From: DASRHT01 sp035293765
Lineage (GTDB): Bacteria > Chloroflexota > Ktedonobacteria > Ktedonobacterales > Ktedonobacteraceae
NCBI GenBank assembly: GCA_035293765.1
Contig: DATGMF010000009.1
Span: 1-50,125 of the forward strand
DNA: 50,125 nt
Reading direction: 5' to 3'
The position numbers and the translations under genes are program-made. Positions 39,806-49,033 of this stretch are shown one piece after another. Each line of letters opens with the position of its first letter. Positions within the stretch are counted from its first letter, which is position 1. The notes under the pieces are model-generated. The model was not told the origin of the DNA, ran no database searches, and saw nothing but the letters and a program-made list of their open reading frames with translations.

Positions 39806-41398
39806 ATGACCACGAGTGAACGTAGCTCGCAAGAGACGGCAAATAGTAAGGGGACGCGCGAGAAGATCGCGGAACTACACGAGTTGAAGGCGGCAGCAAT
39901 GCTGGGCGGCGGCGCTAAACGCATTGAGGCCCAGCACAAAAAAGGCAAGTTGACCGCACGCGAGCGCATAGATCTTTTGCTTGATCCCGGCAGCTTTAAC
40001 GAACTGGATATGTTTGTGACCCATCGCGCCTCCGATTTTGGCCTCGATGAGCAGCGTATTCCAGGCGATGGCGTGGTCACCGGCTACGGGCAGATCGATG
40101 GACGCCTCGTCTACGTTTTCTCGCAGGATTTTACGGTCTTCGGCGGCTCCCTGTCCGAGGCACACGCTGAGAAGATTTGCAAAGTCATGGATCTGGCAAT
40201 GAAAAACGGCGCGCCGGTGATCGGGCTCAACGATTCGGGCGGCGCACGCATTCAGGAAGGCGTGGTTAGCCTGGGCGCGTACGCCGACATTTTTCTGCGC
40301 AACACCCTGGCCTCCGGCGTGGTGCCGCAAATTTCCGCCATCATGGGACCGTGCGCGGGCGGCGCGGTCTACTCGCCTGCCATCACAGATTTCATCTTTA
40401 TGGTTGAAGAGACGAGCTATATGTTTGTCACCGGCCCCAATGTGCTCAAGGCGGTCACGCATGAGGATGTGACGTTTGAAGAGCTGGGGGGCGCGAAAGT
40501 GCATAACAGCACCAGCGGCGTTGCCCACTTCGCCTGTCCCAGCGAGCCGGATTGTGTTCGCATGATTCGTCAGTTGCTAAGCTACATTCCCTCCAACAAT
40601 CTGGAAGATCCTCCTCGTATCACTCCCAGCGACCAGCCCAACCGCAGCGAAGAAGAGCTGAACAACATCATCCCCGATAATCCCAGCAAGCCATACGATA
40701 TGAAGGCCGTAATCAACTATATCGTTGACAATGGCGAATTCTTCGAGGTGCAGGAACATTTCGCCAAAAACATCATCGTTGGCTTCGCTCGCCTGAACGG
40801 GCGTCCCATCGGCATCGTCGCGCAGCAGCCACGCGTCATGGCGGGCGTGCTCGATATCAATGCCTCGGATAAGGCCGCTCGCTTCGTGCGCTTCTGTGAC
40901 TGTTTCAATATCCCGATTATTACCTTCGAGGATGTGCCGGGCTTCCTGCCCGGCGTGGGTCAGGAGCACAACGGCATTATCCGTCACGGCGCCAAGCTGC
41001 TCTACGCCTACTGCGAAGCGACGGTGCCCAAGATTACGGTGATTACACGTAAAGCGTACGGCGGGGCCTACGACGTGATGAGCAGCAAGCATGTGCGTGG
41101 CGATATCAACTATGCCTGGCCCACCGCCGAAATTGCCGTGATGGGCGCAGATGGTGCGGTCAACATCCTTTTCAAAGATGAGATCGAGAAGGCGGAAGAT
41201 CCAGAACAGCGGCGCAAAGAACTGATCGCGGAATATATCGAGAAGTTCGCCAATCCGTATATTGCCGCCGCTCGTGGCTACATCGACGAGGTCATTGAGC
41301 CGCGTCACACCCGTACCAAGCTCATCAATGCTCTGGAGATGCTAAAGAACAAACGCGACGCCAATCCACCCAAGAAGCACGGCAACATTCCATTGTAA
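39806..41398 (+). CDS. Acyl-CoA carboxylase carboxyltransferase subunit
   Basis: A 530-residue carboxyltransferase (beta) subunit of the propionyl-CoA/acetyl-CoA carboxylase type, which moves a carboxyl group from biotin to acyl-CoA. It has the family's two crotonase-like halves. Hallmarks are KGKLTARERIDLLLDPGSF, FSQDFTVFGGSLSEAHAEKI, NDSGGARIQEGV and GPCAGGAVYSPA in the first half, and FEDVPGFLPGVGQEHNGIIRHGAKLL and AYGGAYDVM in the second. GGAG lies 9 bases before the ATG. The biotin carboxylase and biotin carrier subunits are not in the window. The sequence most resembles PccB/AccD5, so propionyl-CoA is a likely substrate. Confidence 0.92.
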   Translation: MTTSERSSQETANSKGTREKIAELHELKAAAMLGGGAKRIEAQHKKGKLTARERIDLLLDPGSFNELDMFVTHRASDFGLDEQRIPGDGVVTGYGQIDGRLVYVFSQDFTVFGGSLSEAHAEKICKVMDLAMKNGAPVIGLNDSGGARIQEGVVSLGAYADIFLRNTLASGVVPQISAIMGPCAGGAVYSPAITDFIFMVEETSYMFVTGPNVLKAVTHEDVTFEELGGAKVHNSTSGVAHFACPSEPDCVRMIRQLLSYIPSNNLEDPPRITPSDQPNRSEEELNNIIPDNPSKPYDMKAVINYIVDNGEFFEVQEHFAKNIIVGFARLNGRPIGIVAQQPRVMAGVLDINASDKAARFVRFCDCFNIPIITFEDVPGFLPGVGQEHNGIIRHGAKLLYAYCEATVPKITVITRKAYGGAYDVMSSKHVRGDINYAWPTAEIAVMGADGAVNILFKDEIEKAEDPEQRRKELIAEYIEKFANPYIAAARGYIDEVIEPRHTRTKLINALEMLKNKRDANPPKKHGNIPL

Positions 41399-41408
41399 TC
41401 TACAAAAC

Positions 41409-41449
41409 GAGCGCCTGTTCTGGCATATAGTGTCGTTGAGCAGGCGCTC
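41409..41449. terminator. Hairpin after the carboxyltransferase gene
   Basis: GAGCGCCTG (41409-41417) and CAGGCGCTC (41441-41449) are exactly complementary, with a 23-base loop. Only TT follows, so termination efficiency is uncertain. Confidence 0.5.
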
Positions 41450-41619
41450 TTGATGATGCAAAGCTGCACTTTTTCCTCATATATGGTATGATATACTCTA
41501 TAGTGTAAGCAATTCTTAAAATTGTACTATCTTTTTCAAGCACAGTTAGCAACTTTTTATGATCAAAAAGCTGGCAGAGTACGGAATGTTTATTCTCGTC
41601 TTTGATGGGAGGATTGGCT

Positions 41620-42177
41620 ATGGGCTACTCAAGGACGGCGTTTTCCGTCTTCATCTCCGTCTTTTTCTCACTTATTCTTATTGCGGTTTGCACAGGGGCA
41701 GGTCTTTTTGTCAGCTTCTTTCTAGCGGTTGCACACATCTTTGGTACAGTCTCCTCCGCTCAGCCAGGGTCCAATCCAGTGCCGGACGCCCCCTCGCTGT
41801 TCAATCTGAGCAATCCGACTCTGCTCATAGCCCCCGGGATAGGTTTCGCGCTGGGGCTGTTGCTCGCCATTCTGATCTCATCAGCCGTTCTCAAGCGTAC
41901 AGCCGATGTGAACTGGCTGGAAAAGCATGGTCGGCGCGTGATGGCGGAAATTAAAGGCATTAACCAGCATAGGGGTAGCCGTACCGACGCTAATGGCAAC
42001 AGCACATATTACACCTACTATATCATCACATCCGAGTGGGTCGATCCCGCAACCCGCATCATTCATACGTTCAATAGCGATCAGATATATTCCCCTGGAA
42101 GGTACCAGGTGGGCGACGCGATCCAGGTCTGGATTGATCCGAAGAACGCAGGTAAATACGTGGTAAATGTTGCTTAA
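41620..42177 (+). CDS. DUF3592-type membrane protein
   Basis: A 185-residue protein with two hydrophobic helices (about residues 7-40 and 67-90) that frame a short external loop. The C-terminal soluble domain (about 98-185) includes RRVMAEIKGINQHRG, TYYTYYIITSEW and YQVGDAIQVWIDP, the layout of DUF3592 proteins. GGGAGG lies 7 bases before the ATG at 41620; earlier in-frame starts overlap it. The stop codon TAA shares its last base with the ATG of the LuxR gene, so the two are probably translationally coupled. The function is unknown; position suggests a sensor or partner for the regulator. Confidence 0.65.
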   Translation: MGYSRTAFSVFISVFFSLILIAVCTGAGLFVSFFLAVAHIFGTVSSAQPGSNPVPDAPSLFNLSNPTLLIAPGIGFALGLLLAILISSAVLKRTADVNWLEKHGRRVMAEIKGINQHRGSRTDANGNSTYYTYYIITSEWVDPATRIIHTFNSDQIYSPGRYQVGDAIQVWIDPKNAGKYVVNVA

Positions 42178-44924
42178 TGCAGCGGCGATTGCAAAGTGCG
42201 CCGGAGGAAGGAGCAGCTAATGAGGTGGGATTGAAGATGGATGAGAGCGCCAAACAATCGCCAGCCGTAAACTTTCGGGTAACGCGCAAGTCAGGCAAAC
42301 GGAACCGCAAGCCCGCTGTTCGCGACCTCCCCATACCGATAAGTGAGCGGATCAATAACCTTCCCGCCCAACTTTCCTCGTTCCTGGGCCGCGCCAGAGA
42401 GTGCGAGACCATCGCAGCTATGCTGCTAGATCAAGGCGTGCGCCTGCTCACGCTGACCGGAACTGGCGGCGTCGGTAAAACGCGCCTGGCGCTTGAGGCA
42501 GCAGGCGCAATCGAGCAGCACTGGAGCGATGGCGTCTGCTTCGTGCCGCTGGCCGCGAACCAGGAGCCCGAACAGGTGCTACCCTCGATAGCTCAGGCGC
42601 TCAACCTGCAAACCGGCAACCATCCCATTTTCGAGATGGTGCAGGCATTCCTCCGCGATAAATCCTTCCTGCTGGTGCTGGACAACTTCGAGCAAGTAGT
42701 GCAGGCCGCCTCATCCCTTCTCGCGCTCCTCACCACCTGCCCGGGTGTCAGCATGCTGGTAACGAGCCGTGAGCCGCTGCATGTACGCGGGGAGCAAGAA
42801 TTTCCCGTTCTCCCCCTGACTCTGCCCAATGTCGCACACGAGTCCGTCGAGGAACTGGCGACGAATCCTGCGGTGACGCTATTCCTGCACCGCGCCCAGG
42901 CGATCAAGCCCGATTTCCAGTTCACGCCGGAAAATGCGCAAACTATTGCCAGCATCTGCATCCACCTGGAGGGCATTCCACTGGCGCTGGAACTGGCCGC
43001 CGTCCGCGTCAAGCTGCTGCCACCCCTGGCGCTACTCTCGCGCCTCTCACACCCCTTACAAGTGTTGACGATGGGCCGCCGTGACGCACCCCAACGCCAT
43101 CAGACGCTGCGCGCTACCATCCAGTGGAGCTATGACCTGCTCACAGTCGAGGAGCAGATACTTTTCCAGCGCCTGAGCATCTTCAATGGCGGCTGCACGC
43201 TTGAAGCTGTGGAAGCTATCTATACCGAGCTTGATGATAAGCCAACCGAGATTCTCAACGGCGTCGCTTCTCTGCTCGACAAGAGTCTGCTTCAAAGGAG
43301 GGAGCAGGAAAACGAGGAGCCGCGCTTCCAGATGCTGGAGACGATCCGCGAGTTTGGTCTGGAATGTCTGCATGCATCAGGCGAATTGGAGCGCGTCCAG
43401 CAGGCGCACGCAAACTATTATATGAACTGGGCCGAGGCCAGCCGCAGAATATTATTTGGCAGCAACCAGGGGTTTTTAATCAGAAGCTACATCCAGGAAC
43501 AATGGAACTGGCGAGCGGTGATGCGCCTGGTGCTCCAACAGCAGGACAAACAGGCTGCTCTGCGCCTGGGAGGGGGGCTCAGCGTCTTCTGGCTCGTCTG
43601 GGGATATAGCTTTGATCAGCTCTACCTGATCGAAGGAAGAGACTATCTGGAGCGGGCATTAGCAGTCAGCGAGGGGAGCGCAACGACAGCGCGAGCATGG
43701 GCGCTGTGTACTTATGGCGGCATCATATCCCTGCTGCGCGATATGGAGCGAGGCGAGGCTGCGTGCCGCGAGGGACTGGCGCTGGCTCGACAACTGGGGG
43801 ATGCCCAGTACATTATCACCGGCCTCTGGATGTTGCTGCTCCCACTCATCACACGAGACGACTTTAAAGCCGCGCGCGCAGCAGTAGAGGAGGCGGTATC
43901 TCTGGCACGAACGCACGCGGGAACTTTTACGGATTGGGGCGAAGAGTGGCTGCTCGGGTACTCCTTGCACCGCGCGGGCTATATCGCTCTATGGCAGGGC
44001 CGCTACGACGACGCACGCGCGCTGCTACTGGAAACCATCGAACGCTGCGGTCAGATCGGCGAGCTCTTCTTTTCGCTCTGGTCAAATCTGCTCATTGGCG
44101 CGGCAGACTTTTACGAAGGCAAAGACGACGAGGCCCGAGAGCGGCTCGAACAGGTCATGATGCTCTACAAAAGCTTGCAGTTACGCACACAAATCGCCGA
44201 AGCTCAGGGCTACCTGGGCCTGATTGCGCTGCGTCGTGGAGATAGCGAGGGCGCATTGACACACCTCTCCGAAAGCTTGCAGTTGCGTAAAGCGGTGGGA
44301 GACGAGCAAGCTATCGCCTGGGCGGAATGCTGGCTTGCGCGAGTAGAGCGTGCGCGGGGCAACCTGAGCGAGGCGCGCCTGTTGCTGGAAGACGGCCTGT
44401 CGCGAGCTATCAAAGCGCATAGCAGGCTCTATACTGCTATGGGATTAGAGGAGTTTGGCAAGATCGTAGCGGAGCAAAATGAATCTGTCTGGGCAGCGCA
44501 AATCTTAGGGACGGCGGCAGCATTGCGCGAGGCAATGGGAGCGCCGATGCCACCAGTTGAGGAGCCAGAATATGAAAAAGCAATCATGCTGCTCCACAGT
44601 ATATTAGGGGAGGCGAGCTTTCAAGCAGCCTGGGCTGAGGGACGTGGCATGACCCCACAGCAGGTATTCTCCGGTCAGAAACTTCCTGTCAACCTGCCGC
44701 TAACGCCGGAAGCAATCAAAGTTGCTCTGACGAAGCGCGAGCTGGACGTGTTACGACTCCTCGCCGAAGGGCTAAGCAACGCGCAGATAGCAGAAAGGCT
44801 AACGCTCAGCGTCATTACCATCAAAGCCTACCTGCGCACCCTCTACAAAAAGCTCAACGTCTCCTCCCGCACAGCCGCCGTCCGTAAAGCGATTGAATAT
44901 AAGTTGCTTAACGATAGGTCATGA
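42177..44924 (+). CDS. LuxR-family regulator with NB-ARC-type ATPase and TPR region
   Basis: Up to 915 residues. It has an AAA/NB-ARC-type ATPase (about residues 60-360) with Walker A LTLTGTGGVGKTRLALEAAG and Walker B FLLVLDNFEQVV. A long helical TPR-like region (about 430-830) follows. The C-terminal LuxR helix-turn-helix (about 850-912) reads LTKRELDVLRLLAEGLSNAQ, then IAERLTLSVITIKAYLRTLY. Such STAND-type regulators switch from an ATP-controlled inactive state to an oligomer on sensing a ligand. The ATG at 42177 overlaps the upstream stop but has no ribosome binding site; ATG 42237 has GAGGTGG 8 bases before it and may be the real start. Its 3' end overlaps the convergent helicase gene by six bases. 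The target and signal are unknown. Confidence 0.87.
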   Translation: MQRRLQSAPEEGAANEVGLKMDESAKQSPAVNFRVTRKSGKRNRKPAVRDLPIPISERINNLPAQLSSFLGRARECETIAAMLLDQGVRLLTLTGTGGVGKTRLALEAAGAIEQHWSDGVCFVPLAANQEPEQVLPSIAQALNLQTGNHPIFEMVQAFLRDKSFLLVLDNFEQVVQAASSLLALLTTCPGVSMLVTSREPLHVRGEQEFPVLPLTLPNVAHESVEELATNPAVTLFLHRAQAIKPDFQFTPENAQTIASICIHLEGIPLALELAAVRVKLLPPLALLSRLSHPLQVLTMGRRDAPQRHQTLRATIQWSYDLLTVEEQILFQRLSIFNGGCTLEAVEAIYTELDDKPTEILNGVASLLDKSLLQRREQENEEPRFQMLETIREFGLECLHASGELERVQQAHANYYMNWAEASRRILFGSNQGFLIRSYIQEQWNWRAVMRLVLQQQDKQAALRLGGGLSVFWLVWGYSFDQLYLIEGRDYLERALAVSEGSATTARAWALCTYGGIISLLRDMERGEAACREGLALARQLGDAQYIITGLWMLLLPLITRDDFKAARAAVEEAVSLARTHAGTFTDWGEEWLLGYSLHRAGYIALWQGRYDDARALLLETIERCGQIGELFFSLWSNLLIGAADFYEGKDDEARERLEQVMMLYKSLQLRTQIAEAQGYLGLIALRRGDSEGALTHLSESLQLRKAVGDEQAIAWAECWLARVERARGNLSEARLLLEDGLSRAIKAHSRLYTAMGLEEFGKIVAEQNESVWAAQILGTAAALREAMGAPMPPVEEPEYEKAIMLLHSILGEASFQAAWAEGRGMTPQQVFSGQKLPVNLPLTPEAIKVALTKRELDVLRLLAEGLSNAQIAERLTLSVITIKAYLRTLYKKLNVSSRTAAVRKAIEYKLLNDRS

Positions 44925-47900
44925 CTGTTGTTGCGCGAAAAAGCGGTCAACCTCGTGTAAGCTGCTCGTTCGGCGGGCGGGCGGCAGGGCGTTGATGACG
45001 AGTTTGCCGTAGCCTTTGGTGTGCAGGCGCGTGTCGAGGATAGCCATGACGCCCCGATCCTCGCGCGTTCGCAGCAGACGGCCAAGCCCTTGTTTGAGGC
45101 GCAGCACAGCCTGGGGCAGGACGTAGGCGCCGAACCAGTTCTCCCCGGCGGCCTTCATCAGGGCGACACGCGCTTCGTGTACGGGATCGTCAGGAGGGTC
45201 GAAGGGCAGCTTATCAATTACCACCAGCGAGAGGGCCTCTCCGGCGATGTCAACCCCTTCCCAGAAGCTCTTTAAGCCAAACAGAATTGCACCCTCCTCC
45301 TGACGGAAACGGCGCGTGAGTTCGAGACGGCTGGCATCTCCCTGCTTCAATAAGGGGAAGTTGAGGTGCGGCGACATGAGTTCATAGGCCCGGTCCAGCA
45401 TACGCTTGCTGGAGAAGAGCAGGAAGGCCCGACCACGCGATAGTTTGACCAGCTTATACATCTCGCGGGCGATGGCTTTCATGTACTCATCGGAGCCGGA
45501 GCCGAAGGTTGGCTCGGGCAGGTCGCGAGGCAGGTAGAGCAGAGCGTTGCTTTCGTAGTCAAAGGCCAGGGGCAGGATGCGCTCTAAAACGTCGGGCCGC
45601 TCGACCGGGTCCAGGCCGATGCGGCGGCGGAAGTAGTTAAAGTTCGCGCCCCTCTCCGTCGTCTTCGGCGTACCCGGGCTGACCGTTGCTAGCGTTGCCG
45701 AAGTGCAGATGACGTTACATTTGTCAAAGAGACGCTCTTTGAGCCAGTTGGTCACGTCCAGCGGAGATGCTGAGGCTTGCAGCGCGAAGCCGCTGCGGGA
45801 GCTGCCACTCTCCACGCGATCCACGAAGTAGACGAACTTATCAGGCTGGGCCGCAGAGAAGACGACGCGCACGTTCTCAGAGAGATTCTGCGTGCGTTTT
45901 AGCAATTTATCGTAAAGCTGGCTATCTTTGTCTTCCAGATTCTTTGGCCGCTGTTTGCGCAGCGAATCGGCCAGATCGGAGATGACGGTTGCCAGGCGTA
46001 GCCCCTCTTCAAGCGGCGCTTCCAGGTTGACGCGTCCTTTAAAGCCCGGATTCGCCACCTGCTCCAGGCGAATCCACATATTTTGCGCCGTCCTGAGCAC
46101 CTCGTCTTGCAGGCTGAGCAAGCTATGATCTTTGAGCATGCGCTGCGCCAGCAAGGTCTGAATTTGCGCAGGGCTGATGGTGATAGTAAACGAGCGCGTC
46201 GCCTCTTCCTCAAGATGATGGGCCTCGTCGAGAATAATCACATCGCGGTCCGGCAGGAGAAAGCCGCCGATGGCTGCGTCGAGCAGCAGCAGCGTGTGAT
46301 TGACCACGATCACCTGAGCCACTTCGGCGCGCTCCCTCATCTGGCGCACGTAACAATCCATAAAGTAGCTGCATTTGTTCCAGGCGCACTGATCGCTATC
46401 GGTGGCGACGCGACCACGAATATCGCTCGGGAGCTGGAAGCCGAGGGTCTCAAAATCGCCCGAGAAGTCGGCATCGGGATCGTTGACGATGTCGAGCAGG
46501 CGCTTAAACTCGCGGTTGCGCGTATAGTGCTGCATGCCCACCCGTTCGCTTTCCATACGGTCAATGCAGAGATAGTTATTGACGCCCTTCACCAGTGCCG
46601 CCTCGAAATGCTTGATATGCTGCTGCACAAAGGGAATATCTTTATAAAAAAGCTGCTCCTGCAACGCTTTATTGGCGGTGCTGACAATCGCTACTTTGCC
46701 GGAGCGCACAACAGGTAGCAAGTAAGCAAGCGACTTGCCTGTTCCCGTGCCAGCCTCCACGATTGCTGGCACGGCATGAGTAATGGAGCGCGCGACCAGC
46801 ATCGCCATCTCGATCTGGGCGGGTCGCTCTTCATAGCCGGGCAGGCTGTGCGAAAGCACTCCTCCCTGGCGCAGGTCGGTGGAGACGATTGCTTGCAGCC
46901 GCGACTCTCCAAAACCGCTCACCGTGAGCGGTGTGACGGGAGGCCCTTTCTCGTCCGCCGGTAAGGGCGAGGGCGTTGGAGAAGGCTCATCCCAATGCGG
47001 CAAGGACGGAGAAGGCTCCAGCGCGATACTTTTCTCTACACCATCCTCAGAGAAAGCGGGCGTGGGTGGCACGATGGGCTGTGGCGGGGCCAGAGGCTGC
47101 CGCACGCTCTTCCCATTGTTAGCTGCTGGCATGCTTTGATCAACTTTACCTGCTTTATCGACATCTTTGAGAGGTGGAAACGTGGGAACCGCGCGCACAC
47201 CAAGAGGGGTCGCGGGCCTGGCCTCAAAACCCATCAGCGCGCTTAAATAATTATCCGCGAACGCTTGCGTGTGGGGAAAGCGCTCGTCCGGGTTGTATTT
47301 GAGCGCCTGCACAACCACACGTTCGACCTCAGGCGAGATGGCCTCATTCAGGCTGCGTGGCCGTGGGAACGCAGCATGCTCCTGTTGATGCAGCAACTCT
47401 GCTCGTTCGGTCGCTTCGTAGGGGCGGCGTCCACAGAGCCACTCGTAGACCATTACCGCCAGTGCGTATTGATCGCTGGCAAAGGTCGGCTCCCCCCGTA
47501 AGTGCTCGGGAGCCATATAGGGGATCGCCTGCGCCTCATCATCCAGCGCCTTACCGCTTCCCGGCAGCTTGAGCGCAAACTCGGTCAGCAAAATATCGTT
47601 GTATTGCGCCAGCAACAGATTGCCCGGGTGGAGATTGCCGTGCAGCGTATGATTGACATGAGCGTAATGCAGCGCTTCCGCTAGCGGCGATAGGTAGCGC
47701 CTGATCTCATCAGGAGCAATGAGCTCCCCAGCAGCAAAACGCTGGCGCATCGTCTCGCCCGCAACATATTCCATCGCGATATAGCCGGAGTCGCCATCAA
47801 AGCTCGCATCTATGACGTTCACAATATTGCGGTTCTTGAGCTTTTTAAGCTGCTTCGCCCGATTAAGAAATGCTTCTTGCTCTTCAGGAGTGCTTAGAGA

Positions 47901-48029
47901 AATCGTAAGTTTTTTGATCAGAATATTTTTTTTGCGCAGCTTTGCCCGGTAATAGTTGCCTGTAGAACTCGTGTGCAGCAGCTCGGTGATAAGATAGGGA
48001 CCAATCTGCTGAAGCTCTACCTCTGCCAT
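44919..48029 (-). CDS. Pseudokinase fused to a DinG/XPD-type iron-sulfur helicase
   Basis: A 1036-residue fusion. Residues 1-270 have a serine/threonine protein kinase fold, but the catalytic residues are changed: the HRD loop is H130-G-N132, the DFG motif is E150-F-A, and the alpha-C Glu position is Arg. Only the Lys (K39) of the VAIK motif remains. A Pro/Ser/Glu-rich linker runs to about 395. The rest is a complete superfamily 2 helicase: Walker A TGTGKS (K432), four cysteines for a 4Fe-4S cluster (C488, C548, C553, C559), DEAH (D601), ICTSATLA and LKQGLGRLLRT. DinG/XPD helicases unwind 5'-to-3' and act in R-loop or damage processing. The ATG at 48029 follows GAGAGG by 5 bases. The kinase part may regulate or recruit the helicase. 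Confidence 0.85.
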   Translation of the reverse strand: MAEVELQQIGPYLITELLHTSSTGNYYRAKLRKKNILIKKLTISLSTPEEQEAFLNRAKQLKKLKNRNIVNVIDASFDGDSGYIAMEYVAGETMRQRFAAGELIAPDEIRRYLSPLAEALHYAHVNHTLHGNLHPGNLLLAQYNDILLTEFALKLPGSGKALDDEAQAIPYMAPEHLRGEPTFASDQYALAVMVYEWLCGRRPYEATERAELLHQQEHAAFPRPRSLNEAISPEVERVVVQALKYNPDERFPHTQAFADNYLSALMGFEARPATPLGVRAVPTFPPLKDVDKAGKVDQSMPAANNGKSVRQPLAPPQPIVPPTPAFSEDGVEKSIALEPSPSLPHWDEPSPTPSPLPADEKGPPVTPLTVSGFGESRLQAIVSTDLRQGGVLSHSLPGYEERPAQIEMAMLVARSITHAVPAIVEAGTGTGKSLAYLLPVVRSGKVAIVSTANKALQEQLFYKDIPFVQQHIKHFEAALVKGVNNYLCIDRMESERVGMQHYTRNREFKRLLDIVNDPDADFSGDFETLGFQLPSDIRGRVATDSDQCAWNKCSYFMDCYVRQMRERAEVAQVIVVNHTLLLLDAAIGGFLLPDRDVIILDEAHHLEEEATRSFTITISPAQIQTLLAQRMLKDHSLLSLQDEVLRTAQNMWIRLEQVANPGFKGRVNLEAPLEEGLRLATVISDLADSLRKQRPKNLEDKDSQLYDKLLKRTQNLSENVRVVFSAAQPDKFVYFVDRVESGSSRSGFALQASASPLDVTNWLKERLFDKCNVICTSATLATVSPGTPKTTERGANFNYFRRRIGLDPVERPDVLERILPLAFDYESNALLYLPRDLPEPTFGSGSDEYMKAIAREMYKLVKLSRGRAFLLFSSKRMLDRAYELMSPHLNFPLLKQGDASRLELTRRFRQEEGAILFGLKSFWEGVDIAGEALSLVVIDKLPFDPPDDPVHEARVALMKAAGENWFGAYVLPQAVLRLKQGLGRLLRTREDRGVMAILDTRLHTKGYGKLVINALPPARRTSSLHEVDRFFAQQQS

Positions 48030-48129
48030 AGCATCCTCTCTTCCCCCAATGATGAGAACATCTGTTTTGTCTGTTGTGCAGTATAACATGTTTTAAAAAC
48101 TATGGGCAAATGTAGCCAAATATAGACTT

Positions 48130-48948
48130 TTATTCCTTATTTTTGATTTTCTTTCCAATGATCTGTTTGTATGTAGTTAGAAGCGGTGAATCTGATGTTT
48201 CAAGGTCTAACTCATAGCGGATGAGCGGGTCATTGGAATAGATAATCTCTTGGAAGCCCAGTTTTCTGGCAAGCCTGATGCCGCTGATGGTTTGGCTGGT
48301 AGCGTAAAGTTTCTTGACGGGCATGTTTTCTCTTGCGAGGCTTTCCAAAACATCAATTGCTCCGCTAATGAGATGCATACCGTGCTGTCTTGCTTGCTGG
48401 AGTGGAAGCCCTGGAAGAACTGCTAGCCCGACCCATAGACCCTCTATGGGTATGTTTGGTGTGAAGGGGAGAACTGTTGTTGCAGGTGGTGATGGCCTTT
48501 TCGGCTCTGTAACTGATAGAATGTGTTGGGTGGCTTCTTTATTGAGATAAAGAAAACCTATATATCCTGTGACTATGCCCTCCTGTTTGACCACGTAGTA
48601 GGTACGCGGGTTTTTTTCCTGCCAGGAAAGCATCGTTTCGTAGCTGGCCGTATTGGTCACTCCAAACAGACTGACACAAATGTCATAAATACCTCTCATA
48701 TCTTTCTCTGATGCTCTGGTAAATGTTGATGGCTCTGCGGCGTATTCCAGAATGGCTAGTTCTCTGGCACGCGCCATTTTATCGATTTCCGTTTTAGGAT
48801 AGTATCCCTCGGTATGTCCAGGAGGAACAACTTTTTTGATTTTCCCTTCCCGTACATGAGTGAAAAAAGTGTTTCTTTTCATACCGAGCTTTTCAATGGC
48901 TTCGGCGGCAGTATAAAAGTTTTTTGGAGGAGTTGATTTTTTGACCAT
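48130..48948 (-). CDS. HTH-GNAT fusion protein
   Basis: A 272-residue protein. Residues about 10-60 are an excisionase-like helix-turn-helix: FYTAAEAIEKLGMKRNTFFT, then HVREGKIKKVVPPGHTEGYY. Residues about 78-250 resemble a GNAT acyltransferase: DMRGIYDICVSLFG, VVKQEGIVTGYIGFLYLNK, then LWVGLAVLPGLPLQQARQHG and GIRLARKLGFQEII at the end. Such HTH-GNAT proteins occur widely in Ktedonobacteria, often in multiple copies. Its base composition is clearly lower in GC than its neighbours, which suggests acquisition. It stands between a housekeeping-like gene and a TnpB gene that runs the other way. Confidence 0.72.
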   Translation of the reverse strand: MVKKSTPPKNFYTAAEAIEKLGMKRNTFFTHVREGKIKKVVPPGHTEGYYPKTEIDKMARARELAILEYAAEPSTFTRASEKDMRGIYDICVSLFGVTNTASYETMLSWQEKNPRTYYVVKQEGIVTGYIGFLYLNKEATQHILSVTEPKRPSPPATTVLPFTPNIPIEGLWVGLAVLPGLPLQQARQHGMHLISGAIDVLESLARENMPVKKLYATSQTISGIRLARKLGFQEIIYSNDPLIRYELDLETSDSPLLTTYKQIIGKKIKNKE

Positions 48949-48995
48949 TGGTTCACCTTCCGCAACTTTTGTAGGAATGTTTTCTACTTTGAAAT

Positions 48996-49001
48996 ATTAT
49001 A
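48996..49001 (-). promoter_or_regulatory. Extended -10 promoter of the HTH-GNAT gene
   Basis: On the minus strand TGTTATAAT gives a perfect TATAAT (49001-48996) with the TGn extension; the -35 match is weak. It lies about 50 bases before the ATG at 48948. Confidence 0.5.
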
Positions 49002-49033
49002 ACACACATTCAGTACTCTTTGCACAGTTAGGG

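Noticed and set aside
40577..41308. Long leftward frame of 243 codons opposite the carboxyltransferase gene
   Set aside because: It is an antisense shadow; the plus strand encodes an unmistakable family member.
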